64,000 bases of DNA from Candidatus Bathyarchaeota archaeon (GTDB lineage Archaea > Thermoproteota > Bathyarchaeia > Bathyarchaeales > Bathycorpusculaceae): assembly GCA_026014485.1 (NCBI GenBank), contig JAOZIE010000001.1, positions 65,336 through 129,335 of the forward strand, given 5' to 3'. The notes under the pieces were generated by a model. That model did no database searches. It was not told the DNA's origin and was given only the letters and a program-made list of their open reading frames with translations. The first letter of the stretch is position 1, and the number at the start of each line of letters is the position of its first letter. Position numbers and translations under genes: made by a program. This document shows, in pieces, positions 17,662 through 26,468 of this stretch.

Positions 17662-17982
17662 AATCGAACCTTCGTATGAGAGTATTCTTCTTCTATACTT
17701 AAACTTAACCAATTTAAACCTTTGGAAAAACTTTGGAGATGTCACCCGCGCAAAAACTCTCTTTTTTCTTTGCTGTTAGCAAGGGCACCTACCTCCTAAG
17801 AAATATTCGACTGGTATATCGACCCCGAAGGATACGATTTGTAAGTTGTAAACGGTCGGTTGCTTCCCTACTATTCCAGCCCGAGCCAGCGGCATGAGGA
17901 AGAGAAAGGTTCCCTCCACAAATCTGACCACAAACATCACTCGACAGGTTCGCCCAGAGTTCAAATCAACGCTAACGCTTGG

Positions 17983-20154
17983 CTATTGCTTTTTGTTTTT
18001 TCTGGTCAGAACAAACATTAACGCAACAGTGGTCACCAGAACCACAACCACAATGTCAATCAGGATTATTGTCGTACCGTTTAGGATCGGCTGGGCTGGA
18101 GAAGGCGAGGGTGCAGTTGTCTTTGCCGGTGAAGCTGAAGGCGAGGGGCGTAAGGTAGACGGCTGAGAAGGTTCAGGAGTAATCTCCGGCGGCAGGGACG
18201 GCGAAGGCGTAGGCGTTTGGGTGTCTGTGGGAGTGTTCGTAAGCGTAGGTGTAGGAGTTTGAAGGAGCGTTGATGTTGGCGTGGAGGGAGGGGTTAGTAT
18301 TGTGGTTGGCGAGGGATTTGTGGTTGGTGTCGGTGTGGCTGTGGGCTGCGGCGTCGGGACTGAGCTGGGCGAATAGGTGGGAATGGTTGTTGCGGTGCGC
18401 GTTGGAGTTGTATTCGGGGTGGGAGTCTGTGATGGTGATGGTATCGAAGTCGGGGTGGGCGAAGTCGTTGACGTTGGAGTTGGCGTCTGACGCATAGTCG
18501 GCAGAGGAACAGGCGACGGCTGAACGTTCGAAGGTAAATCATATTTTGCGGTAGCCATAACCAATGCGGGGTCTCCGAGCAAAATCATGGCCTCGACAAT
18601 GTTTAGGGCGTCAAAGAAGAACAGCGCTTTGCCTATGCTATAGTTGGCTGCAGGAAGCCAGGACTGCCCATCGCCATTGTTGTAATTGTAGGTTGAATAA
18701 TAAACCTGAAGGGCGTAAGGGCTGGGGCTAGTACCCGATACGATGGCAACAGATCCGCCAGCGTCCCTTGCCAACAGTTGAACGGCCAAACTCTGCTCTC
18801 CGTTTGCTCCATAATCAAATTTTCCTCCATAACAAACAGCTGCGAAGATAACGGGCAGTCTTGTGTTGTTTAGGAGGGTTACATCTGAGTACATGAAATG
18901 TTGTGTGCTGTTTATTTCGAGAAGGTAAGCGGTTCCGTGGATAATCATCGAGAGGCTTCCTACGCCGGTATTAATAACATCAGCAAGTGACTGGATGGAG
19001 AGATTTCCTGGATTGCCTAGGATGATTTTGGGTCTCAAGTCACACGTGTGTCTGTCCCATTTGATTGCATGATTGGGATACCAACCTTCTCCCGCAGCCA
19101 TCGCGTTCGTCCGAACCCACTCTCCGGGATCGGTCTCTTGTTCATAAGCTATTGTTTTGTTTACAAGATTGCCTACTTGCATAGCATCATCAAAAGGGAA
19201 TCGACCCAAAATGAAGTCTGGGAAGTCAAAACTGGCTTTATTCGGCAACGAAAAGGAGAAGTTTTCAGGTGCTTGTTCTAGCAACGAATAATAGTAGTCA
19301 CCTGTTTGTTCATGGTCCACTATTTGATCACCAGAAAGCTCGTGAGCCGTGTAGGCGATGGGAGGAACCGAAGCAGTATTTCCAACAAGAAGCACGTACT
19401 TCATGTGCCAATGGTTAAACGCGTCCCTGAGAAACTCTATGGTTCTTAACTGAGTTGAGTTGCCTTCGTAGGTTGAGTCCACATCCTGAATAGAGACAAA
19501 AAATGTGCTTAGCCCTTGTTGGCTTTTCAGTACCATCAGAGGGTAAAGAGGCTCAAACATATCTTGACTGGCTACAATCAGATAATCTACTTGTTGATCA
19601 GGCAATTGGTAAGCTTGGGTTTTGTTCACTGGCAAAATGGGATATCCTTTCCAACCGTCACAGTTTTGAAGATTTCCAAAGGCTATGCCTGGCGTGGTGT
19701 AACCTGCTAAGGGAAGAGAGTTTAGTCGTTGCATGATAGCGTCAGCAAGCTCGTCGCTGGTGCAGGGTGAATATTGGACTGCATTTCGTCTTACTTTTAC
19801 ATCGACGTTAATGGTCATGTGAAAATAATCCGGGTTGCCATTAAAAGTGAGAGCTGCTTGGGCAAACCTGTAACACCTTAGGCTGTATGTCCCCGAATAC
19901 GTTAGAGTCACATTTTTCATTCCTTCAGAGAAGCCTGAAAGCATAAAGGAGGTCACGGATGCATCAGGTGGAATTAGCACGTTAAGAAGTGCTCCTGAAA
20001 GTAGGATTGCTTTGCTGTTTGACTGGAATGTTATTTTGTAAGACTCAAAGGTCTCTCCTTGTGTAGTGACAACAGGAACTGAGAACAGAAGAAACGAATT
20101 TGAAATCAGCACTCCACATATTACTATTGACAAAAAAGAACGGTGGCTGCTCAT
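17983..20154 (-). CDS. Cell-surface C25 (gingipain-like) cysteine protease with Pro/Ser/Thr stalk and membrane anchor
   Basis: 723 aa. A signal peptide spans about residues 1-32. An immunoglobulin-like or prodomain region leads to a caspase-like fold of family C25: catalytic His in MIIHGTA (H406) and Cys in FAAVCYGGKF (C441), with upstream YVLLVGNTASVPP and ILGRFPFDD and downstream LLGDPAL typical of the family. Residues about 540-680 are a low-complexity Pro/Ser/Thr stalk, probably glycosylated. A membrane helix near 690-715 ends in RKNKKQ. The enzyme would face outward and digest proteins at the surface. It is transcribed alone. C25 homologues are known in many sediment archaea, where they are proposed for scavenging detrital protein. 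Confidence 0.9.
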   Translation of the reverse strand: MSSHRSFLSIVICGVLISNSFLLFSVPVVTTQGETFESYKITFQSNSKAILLSGALLNVLIPPDASVTSFMLSGFSEGMKNVTLTYSGTYSLRCYRFAQAALTFNGNPDYFHMTINVDVKVRRNAVQYSPCTSDELADAIMQRLNSLPLAGYTTPGIAFGNLQNCDGWKGYPILPVNKTQAYQLPDQQVDYLIVASQDMFEPLYPLMVLKSQQGLSTFFVSIQDVDSTYEGNSTQLRTIEFLRDAFNHWHMKYVLLVGNTASVPPIAYTAHELSGDQIVDHEQTGDYYYSLLEQAPENFSFSLPNKASFDFPDFILGRFPFDDAMQVGNLVNKTIAYEQETDPGEWVRTNAMAAGEGWYPNHAIKWDRHTCDLRPKIILGNPGNLSIQSLADVINTGVGSLSMIIHGTAYLLEINSTQHFMYSDVTLLNNTRLPVIFAAVCYGGKFDYGANGEQSLAVQLLARDAGGSVAIVSGTSPSPYALQVYYSTYNYNNGDGQSWLPAANYSIGKALFFFDALNIVEAMILLGDPALVMATAKYDLPSNVQPSPVPLPTMRQTPTPTSTTSPTPTSIPSPSQTPTPNTTPTRTATTIPTYSPSSVPTPQPTATPTPTTNPSPTTILTPPSTPTSTLLQTPTPTLTNTPTDTQTPTPSPSLPPEITPEPSQPSTLRPSPSASPAKTTAPSPSPAQPILNGTTIILIDIVVVVLVTTVALMFVLTRKNKKQ
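18090..18520. repeat. Low-complexity Pro/Ser/Thr-coding tract
   Basis: Imperfect short tandem units coding for TPTP, SPTP and PSPS-type repeats on the minus strand make up the stalk of the C25 protease. The plus strand is strikingly G/T-rich as a result. Such tracts vary in length between strains by slippage. Confidence 0.85.
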
Positions 20155-20620
20155 AGTTATCTCTTTACAATTGAATATCTATAAAAGTGTTCGTACAAGA
20201 CGTCGGGCAAAAATACAAATGGGCAGCCTATACGAATCAAATACGAACTTAACCCAGTTTTCATTCCAACACTTGAAGAAATAAATGAATGCTTTAGTGA
20301 ATGCCGCAAGCAAAAGAATTGCAGCTTTCCTGCAAGTCGCTTTAACAACTGGCGCTCATGTTGGAGAGACCTAAACGTCAATGGAACCGACATCGACCGC
20401 AAAAGATGCACAATTAGAATATGACGCTGAAAAAGGGTCAATAAATAGAATGATTAAGGTACCTCAGAAGACTATTGCAATGATTAGCGTAGGTTTCCAA
20501 AAAGTACAGTCTTTGCAGACTTAACGCGTGTAAACCTTGTCTAAGCGGGGAAAGCAGGGTGTTGGTGTAATGCCTATTAGGCTGGATACTAACTGTTGAA
20601 AACATACACTGGCTGTAAGG
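20155..20620. other. Intergenic stretch with a possible gene remnant
   Basis: There is no intact gene. On the plus strand a frame without a usable start codon is open from 20185 to a TGA at 20422-20424. It encodes a protein-like sequence containing PVFIPTLEEINECFSECRKQ and NNWRSCWRDLNVNG. It may be the decayed 3' end of a lost gene, or chance. The right part holds the presumed promoter of uppP. Confidence 0.3.
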
Positions 20621-21427
20621 GTGCAGGATTTGCTGATATCGCTGTTTCAGACCTTAATCTTGGGGTTAATTCAGGGCATCTCTGAGTGGTTGCCTATCAG
20701 CAGCACTGCACACTTGAAGCTTGCAGGCGAGTTCGTGGGTTTAACGGTGACGCCGCTGTTAAACATCATTTTGCATTTGGGGACTTTGTCGGCTTTGGTG
20801 TTCTTTTTCAGAAAAGAAATCAAGGGTCTTCTTGTGGCGCTGGCGCATCTGGATTTCAAGTCCGAGGACGGAATGCTTATACCCCGAATAGTTGTGGCAA
20901 CCATACCCACAGCCATAATCGGGTTATCCTACAACCAGTTCCTGCAGGACAACCTTGGAACAATCCCCATAATCGCAGCTACTTTTCTGGTGGGCGCCAC
21001 ATTCGTGTATTCAACCAAGTTCTCAAAGGAAACCCAAGAAGGCTTACCCTACAAAATTGCGCTTCTGCTTGGCATCGCACAGGGCTTCGCCATTTTCCCT
21101 GGGCTTTCCCGAAGCGGCGTAACCATCTCCGCTGCGTTGCTGCTTGGGCTTAAGCGGCGTAAGGCCTTCAAGTTCTCGTTTCTGCTTTCCATACCTGCAA
21201 TCATAGGCGACTTCGGCGTGGAAGCCTACGGACAGTGGCATCTGCTTTCAGCGTCGGGGTTAACTGGAGTTGATGTTGCCGCGGGATTTGCGGTTGCTGC
21301 GGTAGCAGGCTATTTCGCGTTGAAGATACTTTCCAGAATTGTTCAGGGCAAAAAGCTACATTACTTCGCTTTCTACACTTGGACTTTAGGCATCGCTTTG
21401 CTGCTCTGGACGGTTCTTTCGCTCTAA
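20621..21427 (+). CDS. uppP: Undecaprenyl-diphosphatase family protein (UppP/BacA)
   Basis: 268 aa integral membrane phosphatase of polyprenyl diphosphates. Motif 1, LGLIQGISEWLPISSTAHL, and motif 2, FPGLSRSGVTISAALLLG, contain the catalytic Glu/His and PGxSRSGxT residues. About eight membrane helices are visible. In archaea the substrate is probably dolichyl diphosphate, recycled for N-glycosylation or S-layer sugar transfer, which suits the many sequon-bearing exported proteins in this window. The start is GTG. It is monocistronic and convergent with DUF357. Confidence 0.95.
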   Translation: MQDLLISLFQTLILGLIQGISEWLPISSTAHLKLAGEFVGLTVTPLLNIILHLGTLSALVFFFRKEIKGLLVALAHLDFKSEDGMLIPRIVVATIPTAIIGLSYNQFLQDNLGTIPIIAATFLVGATFVYSTKFSKETQEGLPYKIALLLGIAQGFAIFPGLSRSGVTISAALLLGLKRRKAFKFSFLLSIPAIIGDFGVEAYGQWHLLSASGLTGVDVAAGFAVAAVAGYFALKILSRIVQGKKLHYFAFYTWTLGIALLLWTVLSL

Positions 21428-21536
21428 AAAGGTTACCCAAAACATGTTTGACCCGTTTTTGCGGCTTCGGATAGAACACGGTTAATGGCGCGTCTGCGTC
21501 TTTGGGGACCCGCAAAACAAGAAGGGTAAAGCCTGC

Positions 21537-21800
21537 TTATGGCGCGGATGGAATTTTGACTGCGCCAATCAGCTTAAGCGCATCCAGCAGTCCTTCACAG
21601 TATGCAATAGATGTGAGGCTGGTCTCAAACTTTTTCTGGTTTCTGAAGTATTTGGCGTCGTCCAAGTAAGCCGTCACATAACCCAAGATTTCGGTTATGC
21701 AGACCTCGCTTACGTTGATTTCGCCGTTGGTACGCTGCATGTCTTTGACGGTTTTTTCCATGGCGCCGATGTACTTCTCGGATAGGGCTTGGGCGCTCAT
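21537..21800 (-). CDS. DUF357 protein coupled to diphthine synthase
   Basis: 87 aa all-helical protein: KYIGAMEKTVKDMQ, YVTAYLDDAKYFRNQKKFET and SIAYCEGLLDALKLIG match DUF357, an archaeal family commonly encoded beside diphthamide or translation genes. Its ATG overlaps the stop of dphB (ATGA), so translation is coupled. The function is unknown; the neighbourhood suggests a role with DphB or EF2 modification, which is inference. Confidence 0.88.
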   Translation of the reverse strand: MSAQALSEKYIGAMEKTVKDMQRTNGEINVSEVCITEILGYVTAYLDDAKYFRNQKKFETSLTSIAYCEGLLDALKLIGAVKIPSAP

Positions 21801-22597
21801 TTTGCTAGGCTCCGAAGTTTTGTGGGGGCACCCGCAAACGCGATGAGGGCGTCGGCTTCCGTGAAGTGTAGTTGTCCGGGGAAAATCAGGGTCATGGGGG
21901 GTTGGCCGAAATCAAAGTTTGCCAGTTCCCTTAGGAAGTCGGCTTTTAGCGTGGGCTGATTGCTTCCTGCTCGGGCAAGTCCCACTGCAAGTGCGTCGTC
22001 TGCGGCTATGCCCTGCTGCTTCTTTTCCTCGATGCCCTGAAGCAGTCCCAAAGCTTCCCTGATGGTCATGAACCTTCTTTCGGTTGCGTTCAAGTCCAGC
22101 AGGCAAAGCGTGTGCATGCCCAGCTGTTTGTTCTGGGCGATGACGTTGTAGGGGGTTTCGCTGAAATTCTCGGGGAAGGGGATGGTGACGGTTTTGCCGA
22201 ACTTGTAATTGTGCAAACCAGAAACTCCAATTATCGCAGAGATTATGCTGGCGCCGTGAACAACACGTGTAGGCAAGCTACGTTTGGCGGCTTCGACGCG
22301 CAGGGTCACGTGGGTAGTGGCGATGAAGGGGTCACCTGGAACCAGAAAAACCGCTTTGCCAGCTTCTGCAGCATCGAAAAGAAGCCTGCCGTTCTCCTCC
22401 TCCAAGTTGCGCCTTGAAAGAACCTGAATTGGTTTACCCACGAGGTTTTCAAGGTTTCGCAGCGAAAAATCAGGCAGCAAACTCGTATAGAGCTCGATGA
22501 AAACGTGGTCTGCAGATTGGGCTTCCTGCAAACCCTGCAGGGTGATGCCGTTTTCGTCGTTTAACCCTAAGCCGACAAAGACAAGTTCACGCAACAA
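21797..22597 (-). CDS. dphB: Diphthine synthase
   Basis: 266 aa SAM-dependent methyltransferase of the tetrapyrrole methylase fold. It methylates the EF2 histidine adduct in diphthamide synthesis. Visible: N-terminal ELVFVGLGLNDENGIT, FIELYTSLLPD, the PGDPFIATTHVTLRVEAAKR motif, and the C-terminal PPMTLIFPGQLHFTEADAL. The reading frame runs open 64 codons further upstream, but I placed the start at the TTG at 22595-22597. GAGGGA lies 6 nt before it, and the resulting length is normal for DphB. The upstream codons are Lys/Pro-rich and unlike the family. Confidence 0.95.
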   Translation of the reverse strand: MLRELVFVGLGLNDENGITLQGLQEAQSADHVFIELYTSLLPDFSLRNLENLVGKPIQVLSRRNLEEENGRLLFDAAEAGKAVFLVPGDPFIATTHVTLRVEAAKRSLPTRVVHGASIISAIIGVSGLHNYKFGKTVTIPFPENFSETPYNVIAQNKQLGMHTLCLLDLNATERRFMTIREALGLLQGIEEKKQQGIAADDALAVGLARAGSNQPTLKADFLRELANFDFGQPPMTLIFPGQLHFTEADALIAFAGAPTKLRSLAK

Positions 22598-22933
22598 ATT
22601 TCCCTCAAAAAAACATTCGGGGCTGAATGACTTAAACCGTTCGTTCCAAAAAGACCCAGACACCTCTTCAACCCCCCTCAAAAGCTGAAAAAGGCGGGGT
22701 TTCTTGAAATGGTGCAATGGGGGTTTGTTTTGGGGTTTTAAGCGCTTGGGTTCCTGTTGCGGTTTTGGGTAGAATTTTCTATTTTCCATGTTGGTTTGAC
22801 TTTGGAATTTGCCAATAGCGACCTCCCCCTATAGTTTTCTGCCTCGAATCGCTATAGGCTCCAAATCTGCCTGTGCGTTTAAAGTTCGCAAGATAACTCT
22901 TTATCCTGCGCAAGTAACATACATTAGATTAAC
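22598..22933. other. Divergent intergenic region between dphB and hicB
   Basis: No gene is seen. On the minus strand the dphB frame stays open through 22789, but the translation is not family-like. A TATA-like ctctttatcc (22899-22908) precedes the hicB-type gene. Confidence 0.4.
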
Positions 22934-23125
22934 ATGTCTGCCCCGAAACCAGAAAAATTCACAGTCCTCGTAAAAGCCATCCAAGAAGGCGGCTATAGCG
23001 CACACTGCGTAGAAGTCCCCGTGTCATGTCAAGGCAAAACGAAGGAAGAAGCACTAAAAAACATCAAAGAAGCAATAGAAAGTCTGGGATGGAAACTAAA
23101 CAAGACACCTAATTCACAAACTTAA
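22934..23125 (+). CDS. HicB-family (UPF0150) small protein without HicA
   Basis: 63 aa with the partial RNase-H-like HicB fold: FTVLVKAIQEGGYSAHCVEVP, then CQGKTKEEALKNIKEAI. HicB proteins are antitoxins that bind the HicA mRNA interferase, but no HicA-like double-stranded RNA-binding gene lies on either side. Solitary HicB-like proteins of this size are frequent in archaea and may have another role. It is an isolated gene with its own promoter. Confidence 0.85.
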   Translation: MSAPKPEKFTVLVKAIQEGGYSAHCVEVPVSCQGKTKEEALKNIKEAIESLGWKLNKTPNSQT

Positions 23126-23324
23126 CGGCGCCATTTGGCGGCTTTGAAGGCGCGCCGTTTGTTTATAGTGATGCAGCGTCCTTTGGAGTTTGCTTGCGTG
23201 CTCTGGAAATTTGTCAGTTGGTTTTAGGCTTTTGCGCTTCTATCTGTCGGGGTAGGGTGGTTTAAATTTCCACTTAAAATTCTTAAGGTCAGACAACCCT
23301 TCTTTTTAAAGGGTGCTTGGCAAA

Positions 23325-24185
23325 ATGAAGAAACTCACAAAGGTCAGCTTCAGCAACCTTGACAAAGTCCTTTTTCCGCAGTTGTGCGTTACTAAGGCGC
23401 GATTCATCGAGTACTACATCAAGATGGCGCCCCAGATGTTGCCGTTTCTCAAGGACCGCCCGCTGGTGCTAACGCGGTACCCTGAAGGGGTTGATAAGCA
23501 GGGCTTCTACGCCAAGAACGCGCCCAACGGCATGCCCGACTGGGTCCAGACCGCCAAGTTGTACTCGCAAACGGCGCGGCGCAACGTGAACTACATCATC
23601 TGCAACGATGTGGACACGTTGATTTGGCTGGCGAATCTGGCGGCAATCGAAATCCATATACCCCTATCAAGGGTGGATGAGCGTGAGAAGCCTGATTTTG
23701 CTTTTTTTGACTTGGATCCTGAGCCGCCTGCAACGTTTGGTGACGCCGTTGAGATTGCGTTTCTGCTCAAGGAGAAGCTTGACCAGCTTGGGCTTAGGTC
23801 TTACGTGAAAACCTCAGGAAAAAAGGGGCTCCACATTCTTGTTCCTGTAGTGCGACAGTACACGTTTAAGGAGACCCGCGCCTTTGTCCACGCCCTCGGC
23901 ATACAGCTTATGAAGCAGAACAGCAAGGTTGTCTCTGAATTCGCCGACACCAAGAAACCTGACAGGGTGTTTGTGGATTACACGCAGAACAGCCACGGCA
24001 GAACCATGGTTTGTCCCTACAGCCTGCGGGTAACCGCTGACGCCACGGTTTCTACGCCGATAGAGTGGAGTGCGTTGAGGAAAAAGTTAAAGCCTTCAGA
24101 CTTCACTATTCACAGTGTCCTTGAGTTGCCAAAAGCCCCGTGGAAGGACATTTTTGAGAACCGACAAAAACTGGAGGCAAAGTAA
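23325..24185 (+). CDS. NHEJ polymerase/primase (LigD Pol-domain protein)
   Basis: 286 aa stand-alone version of the archaeo-eukaryotic-primase-type Pol domain of LigD, which fills gaps and adds nucleotides during end joining. Visible family motifs: N-terminal KVSFSNLDKVLFPQ, LTRYPEGVDKQGFYAKNAP, catalytic Asp pair FFDLDPEPP, TSGKKGLHILVPV, and DRVFVDYTQNSHGRTMVCPY with the third metal Asp. I chose the ATG at 23325; a GTG at 23313 adds four residues. Its stop is followed after 1 nt by the TTG of Ku. It heads the NHEJ operon. Confidence 0.95.
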   Translation: MKKLTKVSFSNLDKVLFPQLCVTKARFIEYYIKMAPQMLPFLKDRPLVLTRYPEGVDKQGFYAKNAPNGMPDWVQTAKLYSQTARRNVNYIICNDVDTLIWLANLAAIEIHIPLSRVDEREKPDFAFFDLDPEPPATFGDAVEIAFLLKEKLDQLGLRSYVKTSGKKGLHILVPVVRQYTFKETRAFVHALGIQLMKQNSKVVSEFADTKKPDRVFVDYTQNSHGRTMVCPYSLRVTADATVSTPIEWSALRKKLKPSDFTIHSVLELPKAPWKDIFENRQKLEAK

Positions 24186-24186
24186 C

Positions 24187-25059
24187 TTGGAGAAAAAACC
24201 GCGCCACCCCAAAAAGCAGGAAGCTGTCAAAGCCCAAAAATCCGCCGAAAAAACAGCAGAGAACCCCTCAATGGGGAAGAGGGCGCCTTCAAGAAGACCC
24301 ATGTGGACGGGAAGCGTAACCATCGGCTTAATTAACGTTCCAGTTAAGCTTTACCCGATGATTTACGACCGCGGGGTCTCCTTTCATTTCCTGCATAAAA
24401 CCGACAACCACCCGCTGCGGTACCAAAAAATCTGCACTAAAGACAACGCGGTGGTGCCGTGGTCTGAAGTGGCAAAGGGCTACGAGGTCAGCAAGGGCCA
24501 GTACGTGGTTTTTGGGCAAGAAGAGTTAGACGCGGTTAAACCTGAATCGGATAAGCGCATACGCATCAGCAAATTCGTGGATTACTTCAGCGTGGACCCC
24601 GTTTACTTTTCCAGCACGTACGCTTTGATGCCTGACAAAAGCGGCGATGCCTACAGTCTGCTGCTGCAGGTGTTGGAGAAAATGGGCAAAGCCGCCGCGG
24701 GCAGAATCACATTGCGCACAAAAGAGTACCCCGCGTTGGTACACGCATACAAGGGCGCGTTGGTGTTGACTACGTTGCGGTACGGCTATGACGTGGTGGA
24801 TCCAAGCGGTTTTGAAGAGCTTGGTGAACTTACTGCTCCAGAAAAAGCCGAGTTAGAACTCGCCAAGAAAATCATCACTGACCTGTCAGGAGAATTCGAC
24901 ATAAACGAGTATAAGGATACTTACCGCGAAAAAGTTGAAGCGCTAATCCAAAAGAAACTCAAAGGCGAAACAATCACCGTTGAGAAGCCGCCTAAAGAAG
25001 AAATCAAAGGGTTAATGGCGGCGTTGCAGGAGACCCTTAAGCAGTTGGAAAAGAAATGA
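24187..25059 (+). CDS. ku: Ku DNA end-binding protein
   Basis: 290 aa homodimeric Ku-core protein of bacterial type. The core begins at RPMWTGSVTIGLINVPVKLY, followed by YQKICTKDNAVVPWSEVAKGYE, YFSVDPVYFSSTYALMPDK and ALVHAYKGALVLTTLRYGYD, all in the expected order. I chose TTG at 24187 because GGAGG (24173-24177) lies 9 nt before it. The 30-residue N-terminal Lys/Ala-rich extension ahead of the core is unusual; an ATG at 24271 would remove it. The C-terminus overlaps the ligase start (ATGA). The C-terminal tail is short. Confidence 0.95.
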   Translation: MEKKPRHPKKQEAVKAQKSAEKTAENPSMGKRAPSRRPMWTGSVTIGLINVPVKLYPMIYDRGVSFHFLHKTDNHPLRYQKICTKDNAVVPWSEVAKGYEVSKGQYVVFGQEELDAVKPESDKRIRISKFVDYFSVDPVYFSSTYALMPDKSGDAYSLLLQVLEKMGKAAAGRITLRTKEYPALVHAYKGALVLTTLRYGYDVVDPSGFEELGELTAPEKAELELAKKIITDLSGEFDINEYKDTYREKVEALIQKKLKGETITVEKPPKEEIKGLMAALQETLKQLEKK

Positions 25060-26468
25060 CCACCCGCCACCGATACAAGCCTATGCTTGCCAAAGAAGCC
25101 AAAGCGCCATTCACGGATATAGACTGGATTTTTGAGGTTAAATGGGACGGCTTCCGAGCCTTAGCCTACATAGCCCACGGCGCAGTCAGCTTGCGTAGCC
25201 GAAACAACAAGGAGTTACTTGGCAACTTCCCTGAACTACAGGAGCTAACCCAGCAATCCAAACGCATGATTCTGGACGGCGAAATAGTTCTCCTCAACAA
25301 GGGCAAAGTCGATTTTCAAACGCTGCTGGAACGGGGTCAAGCCACCGCCCCAACCGACATCACCCTCAAAGCCACACGTTCACCCGCCGTTTACGTAGTT
25401 TTTGACATCTTAGAAAAGGACGGAAAGCCGCTGGCGCATTTGCCTTTGATGGAGCGGAAAAGAATCCTCAAAGAATCCCTTCGAGAAACCAAACATGTTT
25501 TGCTGTCAGATTACGTGGAGGAGGAAGGCGAAGCATACTATGAGGCGGCTATACAAAAGGACTTAGAGGGGGTTGTAGCAAAAAGAAAAGGCAGCGCCTA
25601 CACGGCAGGCTTGCGAAGTGGCGACTGGCTGAAAATCAAGAAGCGCCGCAGCTGCGACTGCGTCATCTTCGGCTACACACAGGGCACAGGCACAAGAGCA
25701 AACACGTTTGGCGCCCTAATGCTTGGACTCTACGGCAAAAAGGAGCAAGCGGTTTTCGTGGGGAAAGTGGGCACAGGCTTCTTGCAGGCTACCCTAAAGA
25801 CCCTTTTGGCGGAATTCAAAAAAATAGAAACCGACACGGCGCCCTTCGAGGCAGACGTTGCCGAGAAAGTAACATGGCTTAAGCCCGTGCTGGTCTGCGA
25901 GGTAGCCTACCAAGTAGTCACGAGAGATGGGCGGCTGCGGATGCCCCGTTTTCTGCGGCTCCGAAAGGACAAGCAACCCAAAGACTGCACCCTAGACCAG
26001 CTTGGGGAGGCGAAGGCGCTTTTGGAATATACGGCTAAACGCAACTTTGCTAAAACGGCTGAACCCAAACCTGAAACGCCAAGCAACAACGAAACCAGCA
26101 AAATTTTCGTCATCCAAGAGCACCATGCCCGACGGTTGCACTATGATTTCAGGCTGGAACGCGGCGGCGTCCTCAAAAGTTGGGCAGTCCCCAAAGGCAT
26201 ACCCGCGTCGCCTGACGAGAAACGGCTGGCAGTGCAGGTGGAAGACCACCCCACCGAATACGCCCAGTTCGAAGGTGAAATTCCCAAGGGCGAGTACGGT
26301 GCAGGCAGGGTCATCATCTGGGATAAGGGCACGTATAAGACGAAGGTTTGGAGCGAGAAAATGGTGGAGGTCGTTTTGGCTGGCGAGAAGTTGAAGGGGC
26401 GCTACGTGCTGGTTCCGCTCAAGAAGGCAGGTGAAAAGAATTGGCTGATGCTCAAAGCCAAAGATTAG
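25056..26468 (+). CDS. ATP-dependent DNA ligase fused to 3'-phosphoesterase domain (Lig-PE)
   Basis: 470 aa. Residues about 1-325 are a LigD-type ligase: nucleotidyl lysine in EVKWDGFRA (K29), LDGEIV, YVVFDILEKDG, EGVVAKRKGSAY and WLKIKKRRSCDCV, then the OB-fold domain. Residues about 345-470 are the PE domain: IQEHHARRLHYDFRLERGG, WAVPKGIP, VEDHPTEYAQFEGEIPKGEY and GRVIIWDKG. Bacterial LigD also contains Pol; here Pol is separate, so the enzyme is Lig-PE with PE at the C-terminus. It is translationally coupled to Ku upstream, and its last 28 nt overlap the DUF72 gene. Confidence 0.95.
   Translation: MTTRHRYKPMLAKEAKAPFTDIDWIFEVKWDGFRALAYIAHGAVSLRSRNNKELLGNFPELQELTQQSKRMILDGEIVLLNKGKVDFQTLLERGQATAPTDITLKATRSPAVYVVFDILEKDGKPLAHLPLMERKRILKESLRETKHVLLSDYVEEEGEAYYEAAIQKDLEGVVAKRKGSAYTAGLRSGDWLKIKKRRSCDCVIFGYTQGTGTRANTFGALMLGLYGKKEQAVFVGKVGTGFLQATLKTLLAEFKKIETDTAPFEADVAEKVTWLKPVLVCEVAYQVVTRDGRLRMPRFLRLRKDKQPKDCTLDQLGEAKALLEYTAKRNFAKTAEPKPETPSNNETSKIFVIQEHHARRLHYDFRLERGGVLKSWAVPKGIPASPDEKRLAVQVEDHPTEYAQFEGEIPKGEYGAGRVIIWDKGTYKTKVWSEKMVEVVLAGEKLKGRYVLVPLKKAGEKNWLMLKAKD

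Noticed and set aside
17776-17964. 62-codon frame before the C25 gene and a tRNA-like T-loop pattern (agttcaaatc) at about 17956
   Set aside because: No acceptor or D arm could be paired with the T-loop-like sequence, and the frame has no ribosome site.
20157-20441. 94-codon open frame on the minus strand upstream of the C25 gene
   Set aside because: It has no ribosome site, lies in the promoter region, and overlaps the plus-strand remnant; no domain pattern.
22598-22789. 64-codon N-terminal extension of diphthine synthase
   Set aside because: The TTG at 22597 has GAGGGA upstream and gives a normal-length DphB; the extension is Lys/Pro-rich and not family-like.
22934-23125. Complete HicAB toxin-antitoxin module
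   Set aside because: Only the HicB-like part is present; no small HicA-type gene was found in the 300 nt on either side.
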